In this document: piece by piece, positions 44,887 through 55,699 of the stretch
Position numbering within the stretch: position 1 is the stretch's first letter
How the letters are laid out: each line of letters starts with the position of its first letter
Made by a program: the position numbers and the translations under genes
The notes under the pieces: model-generated
Told to the model about the DNA's origin: nothing
Database searches by the model: none
What the model saw: the letters and a program-made list of their open reading frames with translations, nothing else
Origin: Pyrenophora tritici-repentis
Lineage: Eukaryota; Ascomycota; Dothideomycetes; Pleosporales; Pleosporaceae
Reading direction: 5' to 3'
Assembly (NCBI RefSeq): GCF_003171515.1
Contig: NC_089391.1
Span: 3,844,001-3,908,000, forward strand
Length of the DNA stretch: 64,000 bases

Positions 44887-45810
44887 ATGGCATCCGCACA
44901 CGACATCATCATGTCCTTCGTCACCGGATCTGCGCCTAGCTCGCTAGCCGCGAGGATGGCTCAGGAAGACACACCACCACCAACGCGAACCATGCCCACT
45001 CCAGAAGACGCCAATGCCAACTCCAAGCCACCATCACCACCACTACCACGTGGACCTCAGGCTCATACCACAAATGCCCTCGGCCTAAAATACATCAGCA
45101 TCAAAGCCATCGCGATGCCACCCCGTCCAGGCCTGATCCCAGGCCTAACTCCCCCAGCCCCCGTCCTAGGGACTTTCCCTTTCGGCGACACTGAAGACCA
45201 CCCGCACAGCATGCTGATCCACTGGCTGGACGATCTAGAGTACACTTACGCCAAAGCAACGCGTCTGTACGTCAAGATGTTCCCTGATGACAACGTTTCC
45301 GATGAGGCCCTTAGACGCCGCCACATCCGGTCTCTAGAGCGGTTGCTAAAGCGGTACGGGAAAAAGGACGAGTCACAGATTGGGGCTGTGGATAGGATAG
45401 TTCAGAATAGAGGAAAGCCTAGGAAGGGTAGGAAGAGCACGGATGCTGAGGCTGAGGAAGAAGAGCCTGCTGCAGGTAAGGATGTGGGAGACGCGCAGGA
45501 TCCCGCAGCTTCTTCCTCTCAGCCACAGGAAAGCAAGCAGTCCGCTAATTCTAATAGGCAGTCGCGCCGCGAGACTAATAATCTCAAGACTCACCGCTTC
45601 GAGAAGACGTGTATTGTGGTCTGGCGCGACGTGGATCATATGTCTTTTAGAGATATTCGCGAGAAGCTGGAGAGGGAGCGTGGGTGGTCAATTGGGGCGC
45701 CCACGGTTAAGATGTATTACAGCCGGGCGAGGGCCCAGGTTTGGGGGATTGGGGATGAGGGTGAAGGTGAGGCTGAGGCCGGAGATGAGGGAGATTCGAT
45801 GGAGACGTGA
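44887..45810 (+). CDS. Putative helix-turn-helix-like DNA-binding protein, unrecognised
   Basis: 307 aa from the ATG at 44887; an in-frame ATG at 44587 would add 100 residues. Residues about 95-160 hold a helical block (MLIHWLDDLEYTYAKATRLY to RRHIRSLERLLKRYG). An acidic, Gln/Ser-rich linker follows. The C-terminus (residues about 240-295) carries VVWRDVDHMSFRDIREKLER, then WSIGAPTVKMYYSRARAQVWG. The pattern of two short helices separated by a turn, with an ARxQVWG end, resembles a sigma-factor-4 or homeodomain-like helix-turn-helix, by eye. A Lys/Arg-rich stretch near residue 170 could direct it to the nucleus. A role in transcription is inference. Confidence 0.7.
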   Translation: MASAHDIIMSFVTGSAPSSLAARMAQEDTPPPTRTMPTPEDANANSKPPSPPLPRGPQAHTTNALGLKYISIKAIAMPPRPGLIPGLTPPAPVLGTFPFGDTEDHPHSMLIHWLDDLEYTYAKATRLYVKMFPDDNVSDEALRRRHIRSLERLLKRYGKKDESQIGAVDRIVQNRGKPRKGRKSTDAEAEEEEPAAGKDVGDAQDPAASSSQPQESKQSANSNRQSRRETNNLKTHRFEKTCIVVWRDVDHMSFRDIREKLERERGWSIGAPTVKMYYSRARAQVWGIGDEGEGEAEAGDEGDSMET

Positions 45811-46829
45811 TCTCTGGATACACTGGAAGACTGACAAAGCCTTAGTGCTCTGCGCATGGAGACGGTATCTCTTTTCATTGTGGCATCTTCTTGCTGGCCT
45901 AGTATTTGGCCAAGCATTACTGAGGATGTATGCATAATAGTGGGCACTTGCTTATAAGCAAGCTGCCTTTGACTTTTATAGATGTAGTATCTACCTAGGT
46001 CATATACTTAACATCCTAGTATACAGAAGTTACTGTAGGCGTCAGACATGCCGATCAAGAATTCAATAGTGAGGGTTACCTACACTTTCGCTATCGAGTA
46101 TTTCATGTCACTTATGTGCATCCATACATTTACGCCGATATTCAATGTACAATAGACAGAGAATACTGAACTCACTATAGGAGATGACCTGATACCTAGG
46201 CAGTGAAAGCCGAGTATCGTACACAACAGAACCAATGTATAATAAGGGTTAAGATGTCTCTGAGTCTCAGACTAGAGCGTAATTATGTGACGTAGTATCA
46301 GGCATAGCATGGTATCATCTGGGTGATACAGAATACTTGACAGTGTGGGCAAGCACCCAATGAGTGTGTCTGGCACTTGAAGTAGACTTTTTACACTAGC
46401 GTTTCAAGTATTTCGTATCAATAGCTAGATGGTATTGTACTATGTGGAGTGAACGCCACGGTAGGAACTGCCGTGGGTACGCGCCTCACTAGACAGTTTT
46501 CGGGGTCGTGCACGGACCGGTTCGCCGCGGCTTTCAGCCGCGACTTGCATCACTTCTACACGACGTTCTAGCCGTTGGGCTATATCGACATCAGCACTCG
46601 AAGACGACGAGAAACCACACCGGCGACAAATCGGATTACGACGCGATACACACGGCCATCTCCTGCATACTATACACCATACCCGACGAGGTGGCTGCGT
46701 GAATGACGGCGCGCGCACCCCTCAACTCTTCACCCGCCTCGCGGCGCTCCCTCACTTCTCGCCCATAATTGCGCACCGATATTAATACCCACAACCGTCC
46801 GGACCCACGAGAGGAATTTACACGCGACT
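45811..46829. other. Intergenic region with a short inverted-repeat element
   Basis: 1.0 kb upstream of TAF1. The AT-rich first half has many short runs of TATC/GATA-type sequence and no gene. The element at 46316-46428 is listed separately. A frame on the minus strand (46440-46718) carries CxxC pairs but no ATG (see findings). TAF1's promoter is in the last part. Confidence 0.55.
46316..46428. mobile_element. Miniature inverted-repeat element, copy A
   Basis: About 113 bp with imperfect terminal inverted repeats: TGATACAGAATACTTGA at 46324-46340 matches the reverse complement of 46404-46420 in 15 of 17 positions. The interior (GTGTGGGCAAGCACCCAAT, TGTGTCTGGC, CTTTTTACACTAG) is clearly similar to the copy at 56214-56347, which excludes chance. 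ATGGTAT occurs at 46309-46315 and 46429-46435 and may be a 7-bp target duplication. The copy has no coding capacity. It lies between two genes, 400 bp upstream of TAF1. Confidence 0.7.
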
Positions 46830-49800
46830 ATGGACGTTGACCACAACCCGCCGAATGGCGGCGGCGGGGACACATCCGAGGACGATGACTTCCAGAAGCT
46901 GCTACGACAAGCGGGCATGGGCGTTGCAGAAGGCGAGGTCAATCTCTTGGAAGGCATCACGGACCGCCCGCTCGAGATTGGCGAAAAGGCAGACGATGCG
47001 ATCGATTACGAAGATATCGGCGACGACGACCTGCCGGAAGAGGAATTTGAGTCGGGCGAAGGTGACGACGCCGGTATCAATTTCAGCGGAACCACGGTGC
47101 AAGACTCTGGTGGAGCACCGAATGATGACGATGTGAACATGGATGACCTGTTCGGCGACAACGTTGACGATGACGACGACCTCTTCGGTGATGGCATGGG
47201 TCTCTCTGACCCCATACAAAAGTCTGGACAACACGAGGATGACCCAATGAATTCTATCGAAGACCTCGTTCAGCAGGCTTTCAATAGCTCCGAAAATGAC
47301 AAGCCACAGCCGACTGCCCACAACGCCGCTCATGGTATTGCGCAGCAGGATTTGGAGGAAGAAGACCCAGAGGTGCGCGAGCAGATGGCTCTGTTCGCAC
47401 AGTCGATGCGCAAAAAGGATGAGCCAGCCATCGCTCACAAGAAGACGTCGCGGGAGGAGTTTGAGAAGATTTGGCCCAACTTTGAAGAAGACAAGCCACC
47501 ACGCTTCTTTAGCTTAGTGCCACGGAAACGTGCATTTTATATACCCAAAGTTCCGCAAAAGGCACCAAAGTCTTTTCAAATGAACAAGCTTAGCCTCGAC
47601 TTGGCGACAGATCAAGAGAAAGCCTTCCGACTACATCCCACAACAACGACAACTGCCAAACCAGGTCGACAACAAGAGGAAGAGCAAGGCGGAATTATTC
47701 ACATCACCAGCGTTGCCGAGGAGGATGGTGAGACCGACGAACAGCTGGAACTAGAAAACCTCGAGACTATCGACGATCGCGAAATGATTGGAAACATATC
47801 ATGGAGCGACCTTAGGATTGCATGTGAGGACTGGGAAATTCCGGACGAGTCTAGTGTCCCAGCCCTGGCCGATAGTAACCAGGCACCAAGTCCACCTGAC
47901 AGCGTCGACATTGACCAACTGTCACCAAACAAAAAGCGGAAACTTGGCAGTCGCGAAAAGCCCATACAGTTCTCCGTCTACGATCACATGGACTTGCCGA
48001 CATGGGATGACCCAGAGCTTGAGACGGCGAGATTGTCAAAGAAAATTCTTCTTGACATGAACGACCCACATCTGCTACTTGACGTGCAGCAGCCGAGTGC
48101 TGAGCCGCCAAAACCCCGTACACTTGGCCTGGGCCTCAAGCGTGACAGTCGTGGTAGTCTTGCGAACCCCATGTTCAAACGCTACAACATCTCTAACGAT
48201 GAGGCGTACGACGCGCTCAAGGAGAGCAGTCAACAGAAGGTCCGTAGTACAATTGGCCACATGAATGTTGAGCATAGCTTGCCCGCGTTGAAGTTGCAAT
48301 ATCCATTCTACAAGGTCGCGCTGTCCGATCGCGAACTGCGGTCATTCCATCGCCCTACCGTTACCTTCAAGCCTGGCGAGCGAGCTAGTATCTCGACGCT
48401 CAGATCTGTCAAAAGGAAACATAAGAAGAATCTCAAACCGTCTGAAGCCTTTGCATCAGCGGAAGACCTCAACATTGGCGACAACTCGGACCTCCTTCTT
48501 GCAGAATACTCAGAAGAGTACCCCACGACGTTGTCTAACTTTGGCATGGGTGTCAAGATTCTCAACTACTACCGGCGGAAAGACATGGACGATACAGCAC
48601 GACCGAAGCCAGAGGATGGTATTGGAGAGACTTCCGTCTTGCTGCCGCAGGATAAGAGTCCTTTCTCGCTGTTCGGCACAGTCGAACCAGGCCAGCAAGT
48701 GTTGACACTCCACAACGCCATGTATCGAGCACCGGTGTTCAAGCACAAGCCTGAAGAGACAGATTTCCTCGTGAGCAGAAGCTATACCGGTGTTAATGGC
48801 AACAGGTATTACATGCGCAACATTCCGAACCTCATGGTCGTTGGACAACAGTTCCCCTCTGTGGAGGTGCCTGGCACACATGCTCGAAAAGTCACTGAGG
48901 CATCCAAGAAGCGACTCAAGATGTTGGCGTTCCGACTTTACCGCAAGGGACAACAGAAGGGTGCACGTCAGCCTTGGGTTAGTAACGAGATGATCAAGCA
49001 GCATCTGCCCGGTACCGAGATTGCGCAAAATCGTTCCCGAATGCGAGAAATCATGAAGTATCAAAAGGACATTGGTACTTGGGAACCCGTACCTGGCGAG
49101 ACCGTTCCCGAGGAGCCAATTCTTCGCACTTGGATCAAGCCAGAGGATGTCTGTTTGATTGACTCGATGCATGCTGGCGACAAGCAACTTCAAGATGCTG
49201 GTATCAAGTCTAACGAAATTCGTGACGACGACGATGAGGCTGATAACGAGAATGCTGATGTCAAGTTGGCACCTTGGAACACGACCAAGAACTTCTTGAA
49301 TGCCTGTGCGGGCAAGGCCATGTTGGAGCTTCACGGTGACGGCGACCCTACTGGTCAAGGTCTGGGCTTTAGTTTCATCAAGGTCTCGATGAAGGGTGGG
49401 TTCAGGGATGTTGGCGAGAGTGCAGCAGATCGTCTTGACAACAAGAAGATGAAAGAACTTGGTGGTCACAGCTACAACGTTCAGAGACAACAAGTCATGT
49501 ACGAGAATGCTATCAAGCGAATCTGGAACAAACAGAAGGAGAGTTTGTCCGCTCAGAACCCGCCCTCCGATACCGAAGATGACGTCGACTCTGCCGTGGC
49601 CCGCAACAACCTACCCCGCCAGCGCTCCGAAGTAGGAACTCCCATGATGCGTCATGACGATGAAACCATGTCCCAGATGTCTCGCAATAGTAATGCAGAC
49701 AACCGCGGCAAGAAGCTCAAGATCACACGCACCATCAAGAACCAGAACGGCGAGTTTGAGGACGTAACAGAGATCATCACCGACCCCGCCGTCATCCAAC

Positions 49801-50274
49801 TATATATCAAGCACAAGCGACAAGAGCGCCTCCTAAACATGCGCATCGAGGACATCAAGCCCACCGGCGACCCCGAAGTCGACAAGGCCCAGCAGATCAA
49901 GCTCAAAACCGAACTCGCCCGCCTCGCCCGCAACATCGAACGACGCGAGGGCCGTGAAAAAGCAAAGGGACTGCACAAGTCACAGACAGGCGAGGGCGGC
50001 GCCAGTGCAACAGGTGGACCAGGAAAAGGTGGAGCTACACCTCGCAAGTGCGCCAATTGCGGCGAGGTTGGCCACATCAAGACCAACAAGAAGTGCGTAA
50101 TCCCCTTACCCTAACTTTCACCCCATTGAATACATATACTAACAACACTGTTCCAGGCTCTGCCCCCTCCTCAACGGCCAGAGGAAGCAAAACGATACTT
50201 TCAGGGACGCAAGTGCTGCTTCGCCTGTTACTGTCGTTCCTGCTACCCCTTCTTTCGCCGGCTCGCCTTCTTAG
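46830..50274 (+). CDS. TAF1: TFIID subunit TAF1 (largest subunit)
   Basis: Two exons, 46830-50092 and 50157-50274, join over a 64-bp intron (GTGCGT donor, ACTAACAAC branch site, CCAG acceptor) to give 1126 aa. An acidic N-terminus (residues 1-120, rich in Asp/Glu and Gly) corresponds to the TBP-binding region. The central core includes EEFEKIWPNFEEDKPPRFF, LPKVPQKAPKSFQMNKLSLDL-like sequences and YYMRNIPNLMVVGQQFPSVE, typical of the TAF1 histone-acetyltransferase/TAF7-binding region. A zinc knuckle, CANCGEVGHIKTNKKLC, lies at about residues 1073-1089, split by the intron. There are no bromodomains, as in yeast TAF1. TAF1 scaffolds TFIID at promoters (family knowledge). Confidence 0.95.
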
Positions 50275-50861
50275 AAACGGCGGTGAGATGATGACGTCGT
50301 CTGCGCGCGCGTGTGTGTTTGTGTGTGTATATTTGCGTAGATGGACGTATTCTTTCTATGATGACGGCGTGGTATTGTCAACATATGATTGCTCTACGCA
50401 GTTAGACCTTTTGTGCGCTATAGCTGACGGGAATGGGATATCCACATGAGCGAAGGAGGTATTGAGGTGTATGTATACATGCATAGCAAGGCGTTTTCTT
50501 GGCGTGCATGGGGAATTGGACTAGGGTTTAAAAGGGTCTGTCCCATGCTGTATCTGCATACATTGGAATGGCGTTTTCTTTTCTTCTTCTCATCTTCTCA
50601 TTATTCCTTGGCTAACTTTGAGGCCTTTTCTCCTGGTTGGAGGAGGATGAATAGCTTATTTCAATCATATGAACGCTAAAGAACGGTTTGGTTTGGTTGT
50701 CTGCTGCTCAACTTGACGACCCAGTGTCTATTCTCTAAGGCTGTCTGCGATGTTCACGCATATCAGGTTTGGGTTGACTTGACAAAATCTCCGTAGTTGC
50801 ATACTAACAAAGCGACGGAGAGTGAGATGAATGCATCACATATTCCCCCTCTAAACAGCGT
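50275..50861. other. Convergent intergenic region
   Basis: 587 bp between the convergent ends of TAF1 and COG3, presumably their 3' untranslated regions. No gene is seen. Confidence 0.5.
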
Positions 50862-53565
50862 TTACATCTTAATCCTCAACCCCGAGCTACCCATCCTATC
50901 AGTTCCTGTCCTACCACTAGCAGCGCCCATACTATCCGTATCGCTATCATCTTCGTCTTGATAGTCTTCCTGCCCGTTATCCATTATACCCAAACCCAGC
51001 GTCCCCACCTTGAAGACGTTCGCGCACCATTCGCTAAACACGTCTGGATCCCAGACCCCGTCTTCCCTACCCTTGCCTTTACCTCTACTGGCGCCGTTCT
51101 GGGTTGAAATCGATGGTGAGTAGGATGTGTCGTACCAATCTTCGTATTTCTGAGTCACAGATTCCATGACGGCTGCTACGAGCATTTCGCGGGTGCGCGC
51201 GTCGGTGATGTACTCTTCGAGTTTTGATCTTAGGAATGGTGTTTCATGCTCGATATTCTGCCGTATCTTGCTTGCGCGGGCTGGCGCTTCGTTTGGTGGT
51301 ACCTTTTTGTTGTTCTTCATCTCGATTGGTGCCGTCATTCTGCTCACGAATTGCCCGGTGAAGTCATTGATGGCTTGTCGTAGACGAGCATCCACTTCTG
51401 CTTTTGCATCCAACATGTTCTCCACGACCTTTGGAATGAGTAGGCCGACGAGGTTACGCGGGTTGAATAGACCGCCACGAGCACGGAGCTCCCAAAAGGT
51501 CTCTGTGACGCTGGAAAAGTTGTATTGCACTGTAGTTTCGGGCGTGACAAACTCAATGTCGAACGCGACAATTTGTTGTTTCAACAACAGCAGGTGTGAA
51601 ACTAGGAAGAGAGCGGCATCTGTAGGCGAGGCAGACTTGGTGAGGAGAGTGCTAGCCTGTACGAGTGACAATGTGGTACTATGCACAACACGATGGGCTA
51701 GATCATCGAAGACGGACGACTAAATGGCACATTAGCATGACACTCACGACAAACTGTGCGCTGACATACATGAACAAGTCTGTAGATCTTGCTGAGCAGC
51801 CAAATTGCTTTCCGCAATGTAGGATACCAATCCTTGAACGCAGCTTCAGTGTTGAAGTTCCATCCAGCATCGGGATCGTCTTCCTCGACAATGGTGGGCG
51901 TTTTTGGCAAGGGGGTAGGTGGAAGTTCGGACTTTGGTTGCTTTTTTCCAGACAATGCTGGCTGGTTTGACTTGGCTCCTGAGGCGGCTAGCTTCTTGTT
52001 CTTTGCGAGATAATCAAGATCCCCTGGCTTTGGCTTGTAGCGTTCAATATCGTCCCGTAGTATTGCAAGAGATAGGAACACTAATCGATTTTGCGCGTCT
52101 TCCAGGGCAGGGTGTACTATGACGGTAAAGTCGAGTTTGTTTGCTTCGACAGGTGAATCCTCTTCATCTTCTTCCATGTATCGTGTTTGTATCATGGTGC
52201 ATAATTCGCAGAGCTTCAAGATTTGTGTCTCGTGGATAGTTCGCGGTCGGAGATAATCGTACAAAGGCTCACAGACAGCCTCCAGAAAGTCGTACAGGCC
52301 ACCATCGCCTTCGAACCATTCACGCCATAAGTCGCACTCGTCAAAACATATACCGCGTATGTAGCTTATGCTGCTTCGAGCAAAAGCTACCAAATCGGTC
52401 GAGGTACTTGGAGCTTGTGCGATTTCTCCAATCTTTTTGGTTACGATTGGTAGGATGAGGCGCCCGCGGGTAGTTGAGTAGCTTTGGTACAGCTCATTCA
52501 TCAGACTCTGATACTCTGCTTCTCCACCTGGCGCAGCTCCAGGGGGTAGAACTGCTCGTTTTTGTATCTCCATCCCTATGCTCTTCAGCTCTGGCGCACC
52601 GACGCGGAATTTGGCGTATAGCAAGGCGGACATGGTGGTGTCGTTCAGTTGTCTATCGGCGATTCTCTTGGCCACGTCAGCTGCAATCTCTCGAAGTGCC
52701 TCTGTAAAGTGAACGCGGATAAGGGTAAGAGCACGGGTGAGGAGTAAGCGGTATCTCGACCGGTATGTCTCCGCCTCCTTGTGCTTCGAATGCGCCTGCA
52801 TGTATTCCAAGCAGCTGTCCAGATTTGCCAGCATCTCGACGAACTCGCTGCCACGCACGATCTTGCCCGCGCCTGGAGCATTAAGGCGTTTGGTTGTAGG
52901 CTCGAGATACAGATAGTATCGTAGATTCTGTTCCATGTCGTCTGCAAGTTTCGTTATGCGCTTCTGGTCGTCGATCAGGCCCTCACACTGGGTGCGGAAG
53001 GCATTTGTCTGGGCTTCGACAATCTTGAAGGATTCGGAGAGCGAGGAGAGGATATCGAGCGTGGACGAGGTATCAGAGATGATGTTCTCAAGGTGGTTCC
53101 GCGTCATGCGCAGCTGGTTCTGATAGAGCGTGTACTCTTCATGGCTGGCTTCAAGCAGCTCGTCGCTAACTCCGCCATACCATTCGGCAAACTCCAGCTC
53201 GGTGCTGATGTCTTCCCTCGACTTTTTCTTTTCTAGCGCCTTTTCCTTCTTCAAATGCGCGCGCACAACGGTATAGAAGTCACTGTAGGATTTGGCGCGT
53301 CTGGCCACGGTGGCAGGTGGGGGGCCATTGAGTTTCCCCAGTGTCTCCTCTTCTACCGTCTCCGGGATGGCTTCTACGCGCTCCAAGTCAGCCTGACTCT
53401 CCTGCAGATACAATCATCAGAAGTGCTCAAACGTACCCATGCGACGGATGGTGGGCTTACGTTTTCCTGTTTGAGCAGGCTCTCTCTCCGCCGGTGCTTT
53501 GCCTTTTCGGGGGGCTTTGCCGTGCGCGGCACGAAGGCATTGTACCAAGAGTCTCCCTCGTACAT
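50862..53565 (-). CDS. COG3: Conserved oligomeric Golgi complex subunit 3 (Cog3/Sec34)
   Basis: Three exons (53461-53565, 51770-53401, 50862-51719) all join in phase 0 to give 864 aa. Exon 1 encodes MYEGDSWYNAFVPRTAKPP, a start seen in fungal Cog3. Exon 2 holds the Sec34 region with FAEWYGGVSDELLEASHEEY and LRYYLYLEPTTKRLNAPG. LLSKIYRLVH joins exactly to SSVFDDLAHRVVHSTTLSL across the second intron (50 bp, GTATGT donor, TGCTAAT branch, TTTAG acceptor). The COG complex tethers retrograde vesicles at the Golgi (family knowledge). The C-terminal tail is acidic and Ser/Gly-rich and looks disordered. No membrane segment is present. Confidence 0.94.
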
Positions 53566-53893
53566 TCTGGCGCAATTCTGCTGTTTTACTAGAAACTCCC
53601 TTGCAGGAGCCGGAAACACCACGCAAGCTTCAATGTCGGAGCTCGGCCGTGGGGGTCTGGGAAGTGGCCTAACCCGATATGTACAAGTGTTCTTGTCAGA
53701 TGTGGAGAAAGTCTAGGTCGTCATTGATCATGCCGCTACGATTTCGAGAAGCTATCAAAGCTACGCAATTACCAATACTAGTAGCCAGAATCGGACCTTT
53801 GGATTCAAACATGTTGCGACGATTATTCTCTTGAATTTCTCGACACCCTTGGGTCGTTCCTTGCTACTACCCCACCACCCTTACACACACACC
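53566..53893. other. Divergent promoter region of COG3 and the Fmp25 gene
   Basis: 328 bp between divergent starts, so both promoters must be within it. No clear core element was identified. Confidence 0.5.
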
Positions 53894-55699
53894 ATGCTCA
53901 GTGCCAAATGTCTATCGCGCGCAACACTACGAACGCCTCGTGCCCCGCAGCTATGTAGAAATGTAGCCACCAGAGCCCCGCGATCCCAGGTGCGCACGGC
54001 GGCACATCCATATGCCCAGCGTCGACAGCAGCATTTCGTCCGATCCGTGGCCACTGTTGGCGCACTGTGGGCCACCGCCACCGCATACACTTGGTGCAGT
54101 GGAGAGTCGATCTTACGAGATGCGCACGCTGAGGAGCTGGAAAAGCCAGAGGAACCGGAGCTGAAGTTTGAAGCACCTCGGCGGCAAGCAACATCGAGCG
54201 ACGACAATAGGAATATTATCAGTTCGCAGCATCTCCAAGTGGTGAAGAGCTGGGAGAATCCCGGCGTGTATACATGGGGGTCAAACTCGGGCAAGGTCGT
54301 TGCGCCAGATTCCGATGAGAAGTTCATAAAGACACCAAGGCGATTTAGCTTCTTTGACGGAAAGCTGCTGCGCGACATCAAGCTCGACAGAAATTTCGGT
54401 GCGGCCATAGATGAGAAGGGCGATCTTTTGCAATGGGGCACAGCGTTCGCGGAGAACATTACCGAGCCAACAAAGACCCTGACAGGTCGGAATCTCACAT
54501 CGCTAGCTATATCGCGCGATCGCATTATCGGACTGTCGTCCAGTGGCGCCGTGTACTCGATACCCGTATCGCAGGCGGAGCAGAAGGATGGCCCGAAACC
54601 ACCATCTTCATCCTGGATTCCGTTCTGGGGTGGCTCTAACAACATATCCTACCGCACCCGCACGCCTGAGAAACTTGGCTGGAGCGAGACTGTTACCGAC
54701 ATCTCTTCCGGCCTTGAACATGCGCTCATGCTTACTTCCACTGGCCGTGTCTTCTCCTTCGCTTCAGGCTCACAAGACTTCCCCTCCAAGGGGCAGATGG
54801 GCATACCTGGACTGACATGGGAGAGTCGGCCTGCTGGTGCCTTTGATGTGCCGCATGAGATTACCACACTCAAAGGCTTCCCGGTCAAGAAGATTGCAAC
54901 CGGCGACTACCACAGTCTAGTCTGCGATTCCGAAGGGCGAGCCTTCACTTTTGGTGACAACACCTGCGGCCAACTTGGGTTTCCCTACAATGCTGAAGCG
55001 CAGTTTGTTGACGCACCATCGCTACTACCGACACAGAAGCTGTACTCTGGTCAGCAGGGAAAGGTGACCAACGTCTTCGCAGGCGGCAATACATCCTTCC
55101 TGGCCGTCGAAGCAACCAAGGGCAACAAGACAACAGCAGACACATGGGCTTTTGGCTTCGGTCTAACTGGTCAATTGGGCGTCGGTCGTTGGGTACACAC
55201 ACAAGCAGACCCCGTCAAAGTCCCCGCCTTCTCCGGCCTCTTCGAATGGGACGAGATGAAAAACACGGCCATCCCCATCCGCCTCTCCACCATCTCAGTC
55301 GGCGCCACCCACGCCGCCGCCATCCTCGACAACGTGGCCAGCGTCGTGGTAAACGGCAAATCAAGAAAACTCACAGACAACGACACAAACTGGGGCCGCG
55401 ACATTCTCTTCTGGGGCAACAACGAATTCTACCAAATCGGCAGCGGAAAGCGAAATAACATTGCTACCCCCGCATACATCCAGCCCCTCGATCAAGCCGC
55501 AGAACAGGAAAGAGCTGCATCTGCCATAGCGGCCGCAGCGGCGGGCTCCTTGTCGTACGGCAAACAATTGCGCGAAAAAGAAATGCATCGGTTCCAAATC
55601 ACACCCAGGAACAAGGTCAAGGTCAACGGGCGGACGGTGGAGTTTGAGCAAAAAGTCGAGTGTGGCAGGGGTTGTACTGCCGTGTATTCTGCTGTTTGA
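53894..55699 (+). CDS. FMP25: Mitochondrial RCC1-repeat protein, Fmp25-like
   Basis: A single exon of 601 aa from the ATG at 53894; the frame is open upstream but has no earlier ATG. Residues 1-48 form an Arg-rich, acid-free mitochondrial presequence. A hydrophobic segment follows at about 50-66 (SVATVGALWATATAYTW), probably anchoring it in the inner membrane. From residue 130 there are RCC1-type repeats, recognisable from GVYTWGSNSGKV, LLQWGT, GRVFSFASGSQDF, AFTFGDNTCGQLG and WAFGFGLTGQLGVG. This is the layout of yeast Fmp25, needed for complex III assembly, and of human RCC1L (family knowledge). Low sequence similarity of such repeats makes the specific name less certain than the class. Confidence 0.85.
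   Translation: MLSAKCLSRATLRTPRAPQLCRNVATRAPRSQVRTAAHPYAQRRQQHFVRSVATVGALWATATAYTWCSGESILRDAHAEELEKPEEPELKFEAPRRQATSSDDNRNIISSQHLQVVKSWENPGVYTWGSNSGKVVAPDSDEKFIKTPRRFSFFDGKLLRDIKLDRNFGAAIDEKGDLLQWGTAFAENITEPTKTLTGRNLTSLAISRDRIIGLSSSGAVYSIPVSQAEQKDGPKPPSSSWIPFWGGSNNISYRTRTPEKLGWSETVTDISSGLEHALMLTSTGRVFSFASGSQDFPSKGQMGIPGLTWESRPAGAFDVPHEITTLKGFPVKKIATGDYHSLVCDSEGRAFTFGDNTCGQLGFPYNAEAQFVDAPSLLPTQKLYSGQQGKVTNVFAGGNTSFLAVEATKGNKTTADTWAFGFGLTGQLGVGRWVHTQADPVKVPAFSGLFEWDEMKNTAIPIRLSTISVGATHAAAILDNVASVVVNGKSRKLTDNDTNWGRDILFWGNNEFYQIGSGKRNNIATPAYIQPLDQAAEQERAASAIAAAAAGSLSYGKQLREKEMHRFQITPRNKVKVNGRTVEFEQKVECGRGCTAVYSAV

Noticed and set aside
46520..46590. tRNA A-box-like sequence (TAGCCCAACGGCTAGA on the minus strand)
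   Set aside because: No matching B box, acceptor stem or anticodon arm.
48510..49493. 327-codon minus-strand frame inside TAF1
   Set aside because: It is a mirror of the coding frame of TAF1 with no motif of its own.
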